NCBI GenBank assembly: GCA_019914995.1
Contig: CM034133.1
Span: 8,140,495 to 8,204,494 of the forward strand
DNA: 64,000 nucleotides
Source of the DNA: Acanthochlamys bracteata
Lineage: Eukaryota > Streptophyta > Magnoliopsida > Pandanales > Velloziaceae
Direction: 5' to 3'
Positions 10,301-21,677 of the stretch are shown piece after piece; the first letter of the stretch is position 1, and every line of letters begins with the position of its first letter. Both the position numbers and the translations under genes were made by a program. The notes under the pieces are model-generated. The model searched no databases, was not told the origin of the DNA, and saw only the letters and a program-made list of their open reading frames with translations.

Positions 10301-13300
10301 GTAGCCAATAGAGAAACTATGACTTGCATCTTTCAGTTAAGCAGCACTGCAACTTTTAGAAGAACATTATGATTTTGGTATGATTCCAGATGCATTCAGT
10401 ATTTCTATGATGTATGTTTTTTTCACACTACACAGCGACCATTTTTTCCTCTAAAATATCACAAATTCAATAACTGTTTCATGCTGGTCTTGGTAATTTT
10501 GCATGACCTTCTACTCCAAGGCATTGTTGCATAATTTATTTATTCATTTACTTATTTTTTTTGTAATGAATTTATCAGTAGCTGAGTTTATTTACAGAAC
10601 TGCCACTTTACCCATTATATGATAGTATTGGTTATTTCTTACAGGGAGAAGATGTAGTTGCTGGAATCAGAACTCCTGAAGATCTTGAAGTTATGAAACA
10701 GCAAATGCCAGAAGCCTACGAAGAGCTTGTAGAAAATTGCAAAATTCTTGAGAGGCATTACAAAGATATGATGGTTAGACTACTCCTAGTATTGGAAAGA
10801 ATGCTTTCTTTTCATTCAGCATCTTCTACTATCTAGTTTATTATTTACGTATTAACTCCATGTAGTTAACAGGTGAAAATTTGCAAATACTGTATTATGC
10901 ATTAGAGCATCTCTTATTTGATACAGGATATTGAGTTCACCGTACAGGAGAACAGGCTCTGGATGCTACAATGTAGAAGTGGGAAGCGCACTGGCAGAGG
11001 CGCTGTTAAGATTGCTGTAGACATGGTGAATGAAGGTCTTGTTGACACTCTTACAGTAGTTAAGATGGTGGAACCGGGGCATCTAGACCAACTTCTTCAT
11101 CCACAGGTGTGGGAACCCTTATACCCAAGGAAATCAGTTTAAGCAATATGTAATTGAACAACAAAGTTCCATGGAAATTTGCTGAAATCAATAATAGAAT
11201 GCCGGTAATGCTAATATGAAATTGGAACTTTGTGTGCGTAATGTGCATGTATCATATATGGGCATATTGTAGAATTTTCTTTTCTATTTCTATCATTTGA
11301 AACAACGATTAGCAATGGAATGAATATAAATAACCAATAAAGTGAATGATTAATACATGTCTCACAGACAATGATAAGTTTTTAACCTGCCAAATTACAG
11401 TTCCAATATGCACTTCTACTAAGAACTCATGATTACCTTAAATTCTGTACCAAGAATGTGCTAAGGAGTAGGTTTAGGAGTAAAATAACAGTGATCTACC
11501 CCTTCTATTATTAGGTTATTCTTTCTGGTTGATTGGTACTAATAATAAGCATATAAGAAAGTTTTCCAAGGTTGATAGTTGGATGTTCTATGACTCTTTT
11601 CTCCTGTATAGGTCTTTTATGAAAGTTCTCAAACATTTCTGATTTATGGATCTTTAGGAGATCCTCAACTTATTTCTGTTTGAACTTTCACTCTTTGATT
11701 CCTACATGAGCTAAAGCAACATTTCACTGTATTATTCCAAGGAAATTTGTTCATAGATCCTAAACTTTTTTCTACATGATAGTTTGAAGACCCTTCAGCA
11801 TACAAAGACAAAGTCATTGCGACAGGCTTGCCTGCATCGCCTGGAGCAGCTGTTGGACAGGTTGTTTTCACTGCTGACGATGCTGAAGAATGGCATGCAC
11901 AAGGAAAGGGTGTTATTTTGGTAACATAACCATGTCCTAAACATTTATTGTGCATTTAGTCTAATGATATATGACACTGCTGAACACTCTTTTGGTTTAC
12001 AGATAATCATTACATCTCTTCATGAATGCGGTAATAGTTAATATGCTTTAAATTGGTACATGAATAGTTATAATTAATTGTATTTCCAATGTTCTCTTGC
12101 ATAAAAAGTTTTGACATGTTTATACCTTTCAATTTTCTTAAAGCACTAATTTGCTTGTTTCCACAGTTTTGTCTTGGTTGTTGATTTTTTTTTTCTTTCA
12201 ATAGAAAATTATGCCATAGTTAATAGTTTTAGGTTGCTAAATCTTTTGCATGTGGAGATCAGCTGTTGAATATCTTTACTTTGATTTGCAAAACTTAGAT
12301 GTTCTCTTGCATAAGAACATTATGGCATGCTTGTATCTTCAATTTGCCTAAAGCAGTAATATCTCTTGTTTCCACAGTTTTATCTTGGTTGTTGATGATT
12401 TCTTTTAAAAGAATTTAAAGCTATACTTAATAGTCTTCAGTTGTTATTGCCTTTTACTTGCGGAACTTTGTTCTTGATACATCTTTCTAATTTGATTTAG
12501 AACTTAGATTTCTTTGGAATTTGATTCTGTTTTTGATGGGATTAAGGTAAGGATGGAGACTAGCCCAGAGGATGTTGGCGGCATGCATGCAGCTGCAGGA
12601 GTTTTAACTGCCAGAGGTGGTATGACTTCACACGCAGCTGTTGTGGCACGTGGATGGGGAAAATGTTGTGTGTCTGGATGCGCTGACATCCGGGTCAATG
12701 ATGTAGAAAAGGTAAGACATAAACCTCAGAAAGAGTGAAATTGTAGGACAAAACTATCAGAATAGTTGGACTTGTGCCCTTCAAATTTTCACATGTTTAT
12801 TCATTGCTTGGTTATCTGGAAAGTAACAGATAATAAGTTGCTTAGCCAGTCAGAAATAAGTTGATTTTTCCGTTATTTCTATCACCAAAAGGTGCTTTCT
12901 TGTTCTTGTTTAGGTAGTCATAATTGGTGACGAAGTGATACATGAGGGTGACTGGCTGTCATTAAATGGTTCCACTGGAGAAGTAATTCTGGGCAAGCAG
13001 CCACTTTCTCCTCCTGCTCTGAGTGGTGACCTTGAAACTTTCATGACTTGGGTTGATGATATAAGGCAACTTAAGGTATTTCATTTTTCCAAAGATTTGA
13101 TATAGTAGAAGTAGGTAAAGAGTTGAAAATGCATTAGTATCTAGAGGAGAAACCAAGACGCCCATTATGCAGCAAGAAAGTTATCACTGAGATCTCTGAA
13201 AATCTTTTGCATATGTATGCTCTTCATTAGGGCCTCTTGTGTGCTTGTTATCAGGTTGTGGCTAATGCAGATACTTGTGTGCTTGTTAATAGGTCATGGC

Positions 13301-14970
13301 TAATGCAGATACTCCTGTAGATGCCCTTACAGCAAGAAGCAATGGTGCAGAAGGGATTGGGCTTTGCAGGACTGAACACATGGTGAGTACAGCATTCAAT
13401 CAACCATTCTGTTATGTAGGAAGATGATTGCTTGAAAGTTAAAGTTTGACAGTTTCTATTTTATGTTAAGAAAGTTATACATCACTTATAAAGGTAAAGA
13501 AGAGAATGGATATGGACATATGATCACACTTTAGAAAGAAGGTGCTGGTTGTAGTTTTTCTTTTATTATATTGACCATGAATATTTTTCAGTTTTTTGCT
13601 TCAGACGAAAGGATAAAGGCTGTACGACAGATGATAATGGCAGTGACTCTTGAACAAAGAAAGAAAGCATTGGACCTACTTCTGCCCTATCAAAGATCAG
13701 ATTTTGAAGGCATTTTCCGCGCTATGGATGGTAAAATTCTTGCGTGATAGAACCCTCTCTCCTTCTATCTTTCCATTTGTGCTTATTTCGAGAAGTCTAT
13801 TTTGTGGATAATATTTTAAAAATCTTCTTATAAGCAGACAGCAATAGATTTGTACTCTCAGAACTAAAACTTTATTGTTCCTCTTTTGTTGCTGTACTCC
13901 AAACTGCATTGTTTACTTTATCTGAGGTCTTCATGAAGACTATGGCACCAAGTCCATTAGCAAGTCTAAAGAGCTACTTCTAATTGTTTCTAAACAAAAT
14001 GTTGATTGATTATTTTTAGGACTTCCAGTGACAATCCGATTTTTAGATCCTCCGTTGCACGAGTTCTTACCAGAAGGAAATATTGAAGACATTGTCAGTG
14101 AGCTGTCTGCTGACACTGGTATGACAGAAGAGGAAGTCTTCTCCAGAATTGAAAAGCTTTCTGAAGTAAATCCCATGCTTGGTTTCCGTGGCTGCAGGTT
14201 AGACCTATTTCTCTTTGGTTGAGTTATAGACTTATAGGCCTGCCTTCAAATTAAATTTATGCATATAGCATGTCAGCTTTCTCTCTTGAGGACCCTTGTC
14301 CTCTATATAGATGATAGTGCCACCTTCCGCATTGGCATTTCTTATCATTTCATAAATTTCTTTTCTAGCTCCTCACACATTTAAATGTCTGCAGTCATCC
14401 CTGCATATAAAATTTCTCCATTTACTGTTGTGACAAAAAATGAGTGCTCAAATTTCCATGAATCAGATTTCTCTTCGGCCTGGTATCATATCCCATTCAT
14501 GATTTTGAAACTACTTCAAAAAGGGAAGGAGTGCCCATATAATTACTGACTGGTTCATGATTTGTATATGAATTCCATAATCGTTTCTGTTGGGAAAGCT
14601 TTTAATAGTTTCTTGTTAACAGGCTTGGTATATCATACCCAGAGTTAACAGAAATGCAAGCACTAGCAATCTTTGAAGCTGCTATTTCTATGAGCAATCA
14701 GGGTGTGAAAGTTCTTCCAGAAGTAATGGTACCTCTTGCGGGAACACCTCAGGCATGCTCTTCAAACATAAGTTTGTTTATCTTCTCATTGCCTACCATA
14801 GTAACATGTGAAGTAGTTGGTAAACTTTTGGACATTACTTCACCTCAGGCCTTTTTCTTTTGGTGCTTGAGACTTTTGATAAATACTTATAAACAGATGT
14901 CCTAATTTCATCCGGGATTAGAGCTTCATCTGCATCATCTGCCAATTTTCTACCAAGCATGACACACTCC

Positions 14971-15004
<34 letters not shown>

Positions 15005-17072
15005 AAGGAAATGTACTTCTTATATGTAAAGTAAAAGCACTTTCTCGGAAGTTGTAAGCAGGTAGTTTCTTAAGGTACTACATGATTACCTTTTAGCATA
15101 GTTTTCTTGATGACCTAGCAGAAAGTTACAGTGCAACATGAAAATTAAACAGTTAGGAAAAATGTCATGAATGAATGATGAAGTTATAGTGTTTTATACA
15201 GAAATCTTGAAATTCAGGCAGCATATTTTAACCTTTCCATTTTTAGAGTGGCAGGAATTAGCACATCAAGTGAATATCATTCGTGGAGTTGCTGAGAAGG
15301 TCTTCTCCTACATGGGCACCTCTATACCCTATAAGGTTGGAACAATGATTGAAATTCCAAGAGCTGCTCTAGTAGCAGACGAGGTAAGACAGCACTAAAT
15401 ACTCAGTTTTGCCTCTACTTAGTTGTTCCTGTAAGAGTAGATTTACAATTTTTATTTGATTTCAGTTGTAGAAGTTATCATCTCAAACAAACTACTATTC
15501 ACTGCATACTCGTTTAAAGATTTGCTGTGTCCCACTTTATCTTTTATTCATTACCTGATCTGCTTCAGTTGTCTCCTTTGAATTACCCATGACAGATTGC
15601 TGAGCATGTGGAGTTTTTTTCTTTTGGAACAAACGATCTTACACAAATGACCTTTGGTTACAGCAGAGATGATGTTGGAAAATTTCTGCCTATCTATTTA
15701 TCCAAGGGCATCCTGCAAAATGATCCGTTTGAGGTAAGACAACATGCAATTACCAGAAAGAACGCATTGTCCACTTAAATCTCAGATGATATTTCAAAGT
15801 TTTGGATTATCTATCCAGCATCCTTTTGGATTACTTTTGCAGTGACTAAAGCTTTTGAATGTTCTGATGAGAGCAAATGCATACTGGACGAGAGTATTTA
15901 GGTGTCTAGTATATAATCTGTTCCCTTCTATCTTGACCAACTTTCTCCATGAGTTCCAACATTAAGGGTAATAGCAGTAGTTTGAAAGTCAATGTTCGCT
16001 GGGAACCAAAAGCTGAAACTTGCAATGTTTGGTTAGAATGGCACCTTTCAGATGAGAAAACACACACACACACATTGGATAAGATGTCCCATAGTGTAGC
16101 CTGTCTCATAAAAGAAGGATGTCTTTCCATTGTTATAATTTGTATATTTTATGTGAGTATTGTGCCTCCTCTCCTGTAGGTTCTTGACCAGAAAGGAGTA
16201 GGTCAGCTTATTAAAATTGCCACAGAAAGAGGACGGAGAGCTAGGCCAGATTTAAAGGTAAATCGTAATGCTTCATGCATACATGTAAGACTAAATTTTC
16301 TAGATGTAAGGTAATGGACTTTAATGAATGCAAGTTGTAAATCAGGTTGGAATATGTGGTGAGCATGGAGGAGAACCTTCGTCAGTTGCCTTTTTTGCAG
16401 AGGCAGGCCTGGACTATGTCTCATGTTCACCTTTTAGGTGAGTTCTCATGCATTTCTTTGGTCCCTTTATATCAATAAGCAATGAAGCCTTTTCCTTGGT
16501 TCCTCTAGACCAACAGATGAATTGATACGTCTTCTCATGTTTTCTGTGGATTCCCAATGTTTTAAACTTCAGCATAATTTCATGTGTGGAAAGGAAGCAA
16601 GTAACATGGTTTTTGTAAGACAATGCGCATTTAAAAATTAGTCTCACTCCTTTTAACTTGTGATAATTCTCTTAAAGTGTCACACATCTCTCCCAATATC
16701 TTTTTTTTATCTTTTCTAAAATCTAATAGTTAAGATGGTATTGAATGAGAATATATGCTAATAAGCAATTACGCATCAATCAGAGTACAAGTTAAGGAAA
16801 TATAAGCTTAGTTGGTTAGGAGACATCTTGCATAACTCTAGAGATAGAGTGATTCGATTCTAAAAAAGCACACTAGGAGAGATAGGGGTAGGCTAAAATT
16901 AGCATGGCTTAGGTTCACTGGAAAGGGATAAAAGCTTAGTTTATTGTTATTGTCTCCAAAGTAATCATACGTTCTCAGAGTAAGTAGCATCTCTATATTC
17001 CGATTGACCTAGTGTAGCTTTTATTGCAGAGTTCCAATTGCAAGGTTAGCCGCAGCACAAGTAGTAGTCTGA
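7378..17072 (+). CDS. PPDK: pyruvate, phosphate dikinase, chloroplastic (20 exons, 969 aa)
   Basis: Interconverts pyruvate + ATP + Pi and PEP + AMP + PPi. Exons: 7378-7668, 8058-8114, 8214-8447, 8524-8661, 9118-9280, 9519-9754, 10645-10773, 10927-11106, 11783-11920, 12547-12711, 12914-13075, 13293-13382, 13592-13730, 14020-14197, 14623-14752, 15255-15383, 15596-15733, 16180-16257, 16346-16437, 17030-17072. All junction phases agree and give 969 codons plus TGA, the usual family size. Exon 1 is rich in Ser, Arg and Lys and reads as a plastid transit peptide; its ATG follows an in-frame TAA. The central domain has [13 protein letters not shown], with catalytic His551 and the regulatory Thr549 intact. 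The PEP/pyruvate domain has [31 protein letters not shown] and [12 protein letters not shown] (catalytic Cys929). Intron 15 starts with GC instead of GT. Introns 9, 11 and 19 carry local duplications or a SINE-like insert. Confidence 0.97.
12090..12480 (+). repeat. ~210-bp tandem duplication inside PPDK intron 9
   Basis: GTTCTCTTGCATAA occurs at 12091 and again at 12301. In both copies it is followed by CTTGTTTCCACAGTTTT, (G/A)TCTTGGTTGTTGAT and a decayed AT-rich tail, so the repeat period is 210 bp. Each copy carries a good-looking acceptor (TTTCCACAG), yet the reading frame requires the acceptor at 12546. Confidence 0.8.
13236..13311 (+). repeat. 38-bp tandem duplication spanning the PPDK exon-12 acceptor
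   Basis: Copy 1 is 13236-13273 and copy 2 is 13274-13311. Both run CTTGTGTGCTTGTTA, then a TCAGG/ATAGG acceptor, then GTGGCTAATGCAGATA or CATGGCTAATGCAGATA. Copy 2 supplies the acceptor that keeps frame (exon starts 13293, VMANADTP). Copy 1 offers an upstream acceptor with an alternative exon start at 13255. Because 38 is not a multiple of 3, using it would shift the frame. Confidence 0.9.
14973..15000. repeat. (TA)n microsatellite in PPDK intron 15
   Basis: About 28 bp of pure TA dinucleotide, followed by TTTTAAGG. Confidence 0.9.
16795..16955 (+). mobile_element. degenerate tRNA-derived SINE-like insert in PPDK intron 19
   Basis: TAAGCTTAGTTGGTTAGGAG resembles a tRNA A box. About 35 bp downstream, GTGATTCGATTC resembles a B box. 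The segment ends with a T-rich TTTATTGTTATTGT tail like those of Au-type plant SINEs. The internal sequence is too decayed for a firm family name, and I see no clear target duplication. Confidence 0.45.
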
Positions 17073-17489
17073 AGCACTGAATTGCCTTCAGGAGATGTAC
17101 ATAAAACAAAGAAAGAAAGGTAAACTAAAATTCGATTTACTGCAGATAATAATTACTCATATGTTATGTAAATAAATGCTTTGTCGCTCTTTCATGTCTC
17201 AAAATGAGACATTTTGGAGGGTGCTCAATTATGTCAAATATAGCTGAACCAATCCTGCAAGTCAGGCCCACGGTTTTGGGTATATAACGTTTACATGCTT
17301 TGAATCCAAGGTTGTTGCATTTGCTGTTCAATATTAAAACTAAAATAGTGCAACCTGCGCAAACATGCCATTCTAGTGCTTTGGTTTTGTCTCTATAACT
17401 AAATTTCTTTTGGTTCAAACTCTTTGATTGATTGCATCGTTCACTTGTCAGAAATAAATTGTGGGAATTAGATGGTTATCTTCTTCTTC

Positions 17490-17495
17490 AATAAA
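17490..17495 (+). terminator. candidate PPDK polyadenylation signal
   Basis: AATAAA lies 418 bp downstream of the PPDK stop codon in otherwise ordinary 3'UTR-like sequence. The position fits a long plant 3'UTR but is unverified. Confidence 0.35.
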
Positions 17496-17499
17496 GAAA

Positions 17500-19115
17500 G
17501 AATTGGCCCCATTTTCATGCATGTAGTAGTAGCTGATTCTGACAAGAAAACTCATGGATCAGGTCTTTGCCGAAGTTTTAGAGTAATTTATTTTCAGCAT
17601 ATTTATTTTGATTAAAAGTGAAACATTTAGTTTTAAAATGTGGTTGTTGGAAGTGGAGTTCAAAAGTGAATAGTTTGTGTTTACTTTTTATTGAAAGTGA
17701 GCAACCTTATCAAAAAATTAGAATTTTAGATAAGATCGTTTATTTTAAGTAGGATCGTTACTCGAAAGTGAAATTTTGAGTAAGATTATAATATTTTACA
17801 TAACAATAACATTTTATAAACATATCTATAAAATTTAGATAATCTTTATGAAAATCTTTGTAATAACTTTAAAAGTTTTTCTTAATAATCTACAAATTTA
17901 AATAAAATCTTATAGAAAATCCTTCTAAATTTAAGAGAGTTTTAAAAATTTTTAAAAACTCTAAATATATGTGATTGTAAACTTTTATAGAAATATTTTC
18001 CAAATTTTACAAAAAACTCCTAAAATCTAAAACCTAACGATTTAACAATCTAAAAAATTTTACGATTAAAATCTCGATTTTAACGATCTTACAAAAAACG
18101 CAATTTTGTGTGAAACAAATCGGTTTGTTAATATAAAATTATAAAATCATAAAATTTAAATCGAAATTTTGATAACCATAAAATGAGTAAACATGCCCCT
18201 TTATGGATTGGGTTTGGATCTTTAATAAAAAATTTGACCCTGAATTGAAACCTTAACGTAAATTTGTCACACATCATATGATATTTAATTTTTTTTCTAC
18301 AAAATTCTACGGATCTATTTGTGATTCCGATAAACAAATCATATATGAATTCAATTTTACTGTAGTTTCAAGTTTTTGTATAGGCAACAATTTTAGATGA
18401 GATTGGAGACAAGAAGTAATCTCGACTTTATACATAGACAATATGTACATACCTTTGCAGTATTGCTGTATTTAGAATAATTTTTTCAAGCATGTCAAAT
18501 GAATTTTTTTGTTCAAGTTTGAAGCTCTTTGGGTTTGTTTGCGTTACACTCTAAACTAAAGCAACTACAAATTTTAAAGTAAATTTTTTTCTCCAAAAAT
18601 TGACTTTCCAAATTCAAATTTTAAAACAAAAACTTTCACTTTATAGTTTAAACTACAAATTAAACACAAAAATTTCCTATATAGCAAACTCATTTTTAAT
18701 TCCAAAGTCATTTTTACAACTCATTTCTAAAATATGTTTTTTGTCATTGTTCCTTACATATTTCTTTTTTTTTTTCCCGCAAGTTTCTGTCATGGTAAAA
18801 ATACAGGAATACGTACATAAATGTTAATTGCATGCATCTTTAGCAATATCTTATCTTGTGCTTCAAGATATTTCTGAGACCTTTTCTCTCAATATAATTA
18901 AAGAATGACAGGGCTATTGATGAAACCCAACCACAATCAAGCAAAATAGCTCTATTTTGAAACCAATAAGTAAAATCTTATAATCAAGCCAAATATTATA
19001 AAGTTTTTTTTCTAAAAAGTTTTCTTTCAACGTGTTGTTTTTCTTTTTTGGTTAAGCTATTTTTGCCACAAAATTTAACTATTTTAGATAGCTAGTTTGA
19101 AAGCAGTGATGATTA
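17500..19115. other. AT-rich spacer, no gene
   Basis: The segment is dominated by A/T runs. It contains fragments resembling MITEs (GAAAGTGAG and TTTTAAAATGTGG stretches at about 17620-17780; a TTTGCGTTACACTCTAAACTAAAG stretch at about 18537). I see no coding frame, RNA gene or regulatory site that can be supported. Confidence 0.5.
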
Positions 19116-19367
19116 GTGCGTGTTTATCAACACCCTAAATTTATTTTTTTAAAACTTATTTTTAATATAAAATACGTATAAAAATTAAAATAAAAATTTT
19201 TATTAATAAATTTTTTTAAAAATTTTATTTTTTTAAATTTACTATAAATATTATATTAATATATAATTTTATTTTTTATTAAATATTTTTAATTTTTAAT
19301 TTGATTTTTTTAAATGAGTTTCAAAAAAATTCATTTTATCCACTTTTCTATCAAGATAAATACACCC
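19116..19367. mobile_element. Tourist-like MITE, 252 bp, TTA target duplication
   Basis: TTA flanks both sides (19113-19115 and 19368-19370). The left end is GTGCGTGTTTATC and the right end reads GGGTGTATTTATC on the other strand, 10 of 13 identical. The interior is almost entirely A/T. A 3-bp TTA duplication is the signature of PIF/Harbinger-derived elements. Confidence 0.65.
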
Positions 19368-19694
19368 TTAGTGCTGCACTGTCCAACAAAAAGATTATAT
19401 GCCCGTGGCATCTAGCAGGGGTCAGGAACCTAACGATCAGATGTAACGAAAATTTGTAACCCTGTTACATGCGTCAAATCCTACTATATGGCATGTTTAC
19501 TTAAGCTTCAAACACGACTTTTTAAAAATGAGTTTATAAAAACTAAATTTGAAAGTGAAAAAGTTTTATTTCAAAATTTGAAAATAAACTTTTGATTAAA
19601 AAATTAATATTAATTTTTATATCAATTTTATTTTAAAAATGAATTGAAATTATAATTTTATTTAAAAAAATAAGAGATTCATAACACGCGTTTA

Positions 19695-19998
19695 GAGCGT
19701 ATTTTAAATACTCATAACTCTAATTTTTTTGCTAAATTTTGAGTTTCGAACGGTTTATATATTTTAATTACATAAAAATTTTAAAATTTCACTTTTTTAT
19801 TCGAAACTTTAATTTTAATTTTTTTATTTACACATTTTTAATATAATTATATTTTTTAATTTTAATATTATTATAAAAACTATTAAAATATAAATATTAA
19901 ACTCTATTTCTATTTTATTTTTCAAAAAAATTTATTTTTTATTTTTTACTTTTATGAAATTCAGTTACGGATATTTTAAACATATCACAACTGAGCAT
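19695..19998. mobile_element. diverged MITE of the 280-bp family, left copy
   Basis: It starts TTA-GAGCGTATTTTAAATAC and follows the same internal order as the element at 20044: ATAACTCTAATTTTTT, TATATTTTAATTACA, AACTCTATTT, TTATTTTTCAAAAAAA, AGTTACGGATATTT. The right end has lost the clean inverted repeat and TTA. Confidence 0.6.
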
Positions 19999-20043
19999 AC
20001 TTTTCACAAAAAATATGGGATATGTTAATTTCATATATTTTTA

Positions 20044-20320
20044 GAGCGTGTTTCAAAAATCTATAATTCTATTTTTTCTCGCCAGATTTTAAATTTCTAA
20101 CATTTCATATATTTCAATTACACAAAAAATTTAAAACTTTATTTTCATATACAAAACTTTAGTCCAACTTTCTTATTTGTATATTTTTTAATTTTCAATA
20201 TATTTCCAAAATTTATTAAAATATGAATAATAAACTCTATTTTTACTTTATTTTTCAAAAAAAACTATTATTTATTTTTTATTTTTATAAAATTTAATTA
20301 CGGATATTTGAAACAGGCAC
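20044..20320. mobile_element. Tourist-like MITE, 277 bp, TTA target duplication
   Basis: TTA precedes (20041-20043) and follows (20321-20323). The ends are GAGCGTGTTTCAAA and, on the other strand, GTGCCTGTTTCAAA, 12 of 14 identical. It lies 46 bp from the diverged copy at 19695 and in the same orientation. Related copies are at 22868 and 45868. Confidence 0.8.
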
Positions 20321-20585
20321 TTAAGCTTCACTTCACTTCATGATGTAGGTAGATTCTCAGAAATCGTTTCGTTTTGTGGAAACCCCTAACTCAACATACT
20401 ATGGTACTCTTTTAAAACCAAAAAAGATTAAAGAACAAAACTTTTAAGAAGACAAAGATAATACCCTATATGCAATATTCTTATTTCCCGTACATACCAG
20501 TTTTTTTCAAATCTTTTGAACTTGTTCTTTTTCTTATATTAGCAAATCTCCCTCAATTAACTTGTTTTTTGTTTTCCTATTTCCC

Positions 20586-21677
20586 TCAGGCGGTGGTAAC
20601 AAAGCGGTGATTCAACCAGTGAGGTATCGGATTACCTCCCACCGCCGGCTCTTGACACCTCGGTCCTTCCCACCACGGTAATTTCACCTCTTCTTTTTCC
20701 ACTGCCAGTTCATCTTCTGGTTCTTCCATCTCCACCGTCGATTCTTCTTCTTCAAGATCAGTTCTAACAAGAAGCTCCAATCGCAACCATCCGTTTTGCC
20801 GCGAAGCTCTTAGAATCTTTGGCCTTCGTTCTGTTACTGTGATTTCTGTCAACTGAAGCCTTCCATCTTTTCGAACTCCTTTCAAATAACTCCGGCGACC
20901 AACTAACCACGGTAGCGGCGGAGGAAACTTCAATCCTTCCGCTCTCCTCCTCCTCCCACTCCATCTCGCCGGATCACCACCGCTGTGACTGATGATATCA
21001 TCTTCGTCGCCACCGACGACTACGGCAGAGGGGACTGGTCCGTCGGCGATTCGATCGTCGCAGCTTTCGAATCCAAGGCTTTCTGTACACAATCCCATTC
21101 CTCCTCTGTCTTGAACCGAGTACAAACCCCATCCTCCAGGATCGCCGCCGCTAACCTCACCGGCGATCTCTTTTTCTGCTGGTGGCGAAGAAGGCAGGTC
21201 TTCATTAGCGATCTCTTCACTCGATGCCTGTGAAGCTTCTACGATCTCTTGCGGCCGTGGAGAGAGTAGATATTGACCAGCGTCAACCGGTGGATCGATC
21301 GTGATATCTTCTCCCAACGCCAGCGAAGAATCCATGAATTCTGGCGGGGATTGGGAAAGCAGGTGTTCGCAGGGTATCTCTTGCTCAGCCGTCGGCAAAG
21401 AATCCATGATCTCCGACGGCAGTGGAGCAGAGAGGTTTCTGCCGGCGATCTCTTCTACTAATTCTTCTTTTTGAGTTGTTGTTGAGAAGAAATAGAAAGC
21501 GGAAGATTCGATAACACTGATAGGAGAAGGAGGAGGAGGCTCACCTGCGATCAATCGAAGACCAGCAGAATCATAGGAACGAAAACTACGACAACGGCGA
21601 TGCGGCCGGTCGTCGCCTCCGCCGTCGAGATCTGGAAACCCTAGAAGCGTATGCACAGTTTTGCACAAGCTTATCAT
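20586..21677 (-). CDS. FANTASTIC FOUR (FAF)-like protein, 363 aa
   Basis: FAF proteins are plant-specific regulators of shoot meristem size; in Arabidopsis they act against WUSCHEL. This intronless frame has both family hallmarks: the upstream block GGMGLCTESLGFESCDDR (residues 192-209), and the FAF domain at about 249-303, containing KFPPPLPWL, then DGRLQLTEITV, then LRASRQNGWLRLELL. An acidic Glu-rich segment follows (309-331). Residues 82-174 form a run of about four imperfect 24-28-residue repeats around LLSPxPxEIMDSS...EEI, which I do not recognise as a family feature. The gene is clearly richer in G and C than its AT-rich surroundings. The start used is the first ATG of the open frame; the upstream flank is pyrimidine-rich on the coding strand's complement. 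The exact FAF or FAF-like subtype is uncertain. Confidence 0.88.
   Translation of the reverse strand: MISLCKTVHTLLGFPDLDGGGDDRPHRRCRSFRSYDSAGLRLIAGEPPPPSPISVIESSAFYFFSTTTQKEELVEEIAGRNLSAPLPSEIMDSLPTAEQEIPCEHLLSQSPPEFMDSSLALGEDITIDPPVDAGQYLLSPRPQEIVEASQASSEEIANEDLPSSPPAEKEIAGEVSGGDPGGWGLYSVQDRGGMGLCTESLGFESCDDRIADGPVPSAVVVGGDEDDIISHSGGDPARWSGRRRRAEGLKFPPPLPWLVGRRSYLKGVRKDGRLQLTEITVTERRPKILRASRQNGWLRLELLVRTDLEEEESTVEMEEPEDELAVEKEEVKLPWWEGPRCQEPAVGGNPIPHWLNHRFVTTA

Noticed and set aside
20985-21233. plus-strand frame opposite the FAF gene
   Set aside because: It is a shadow of the GC-rich FAF coding strand; the minus strand carries the family motifs.
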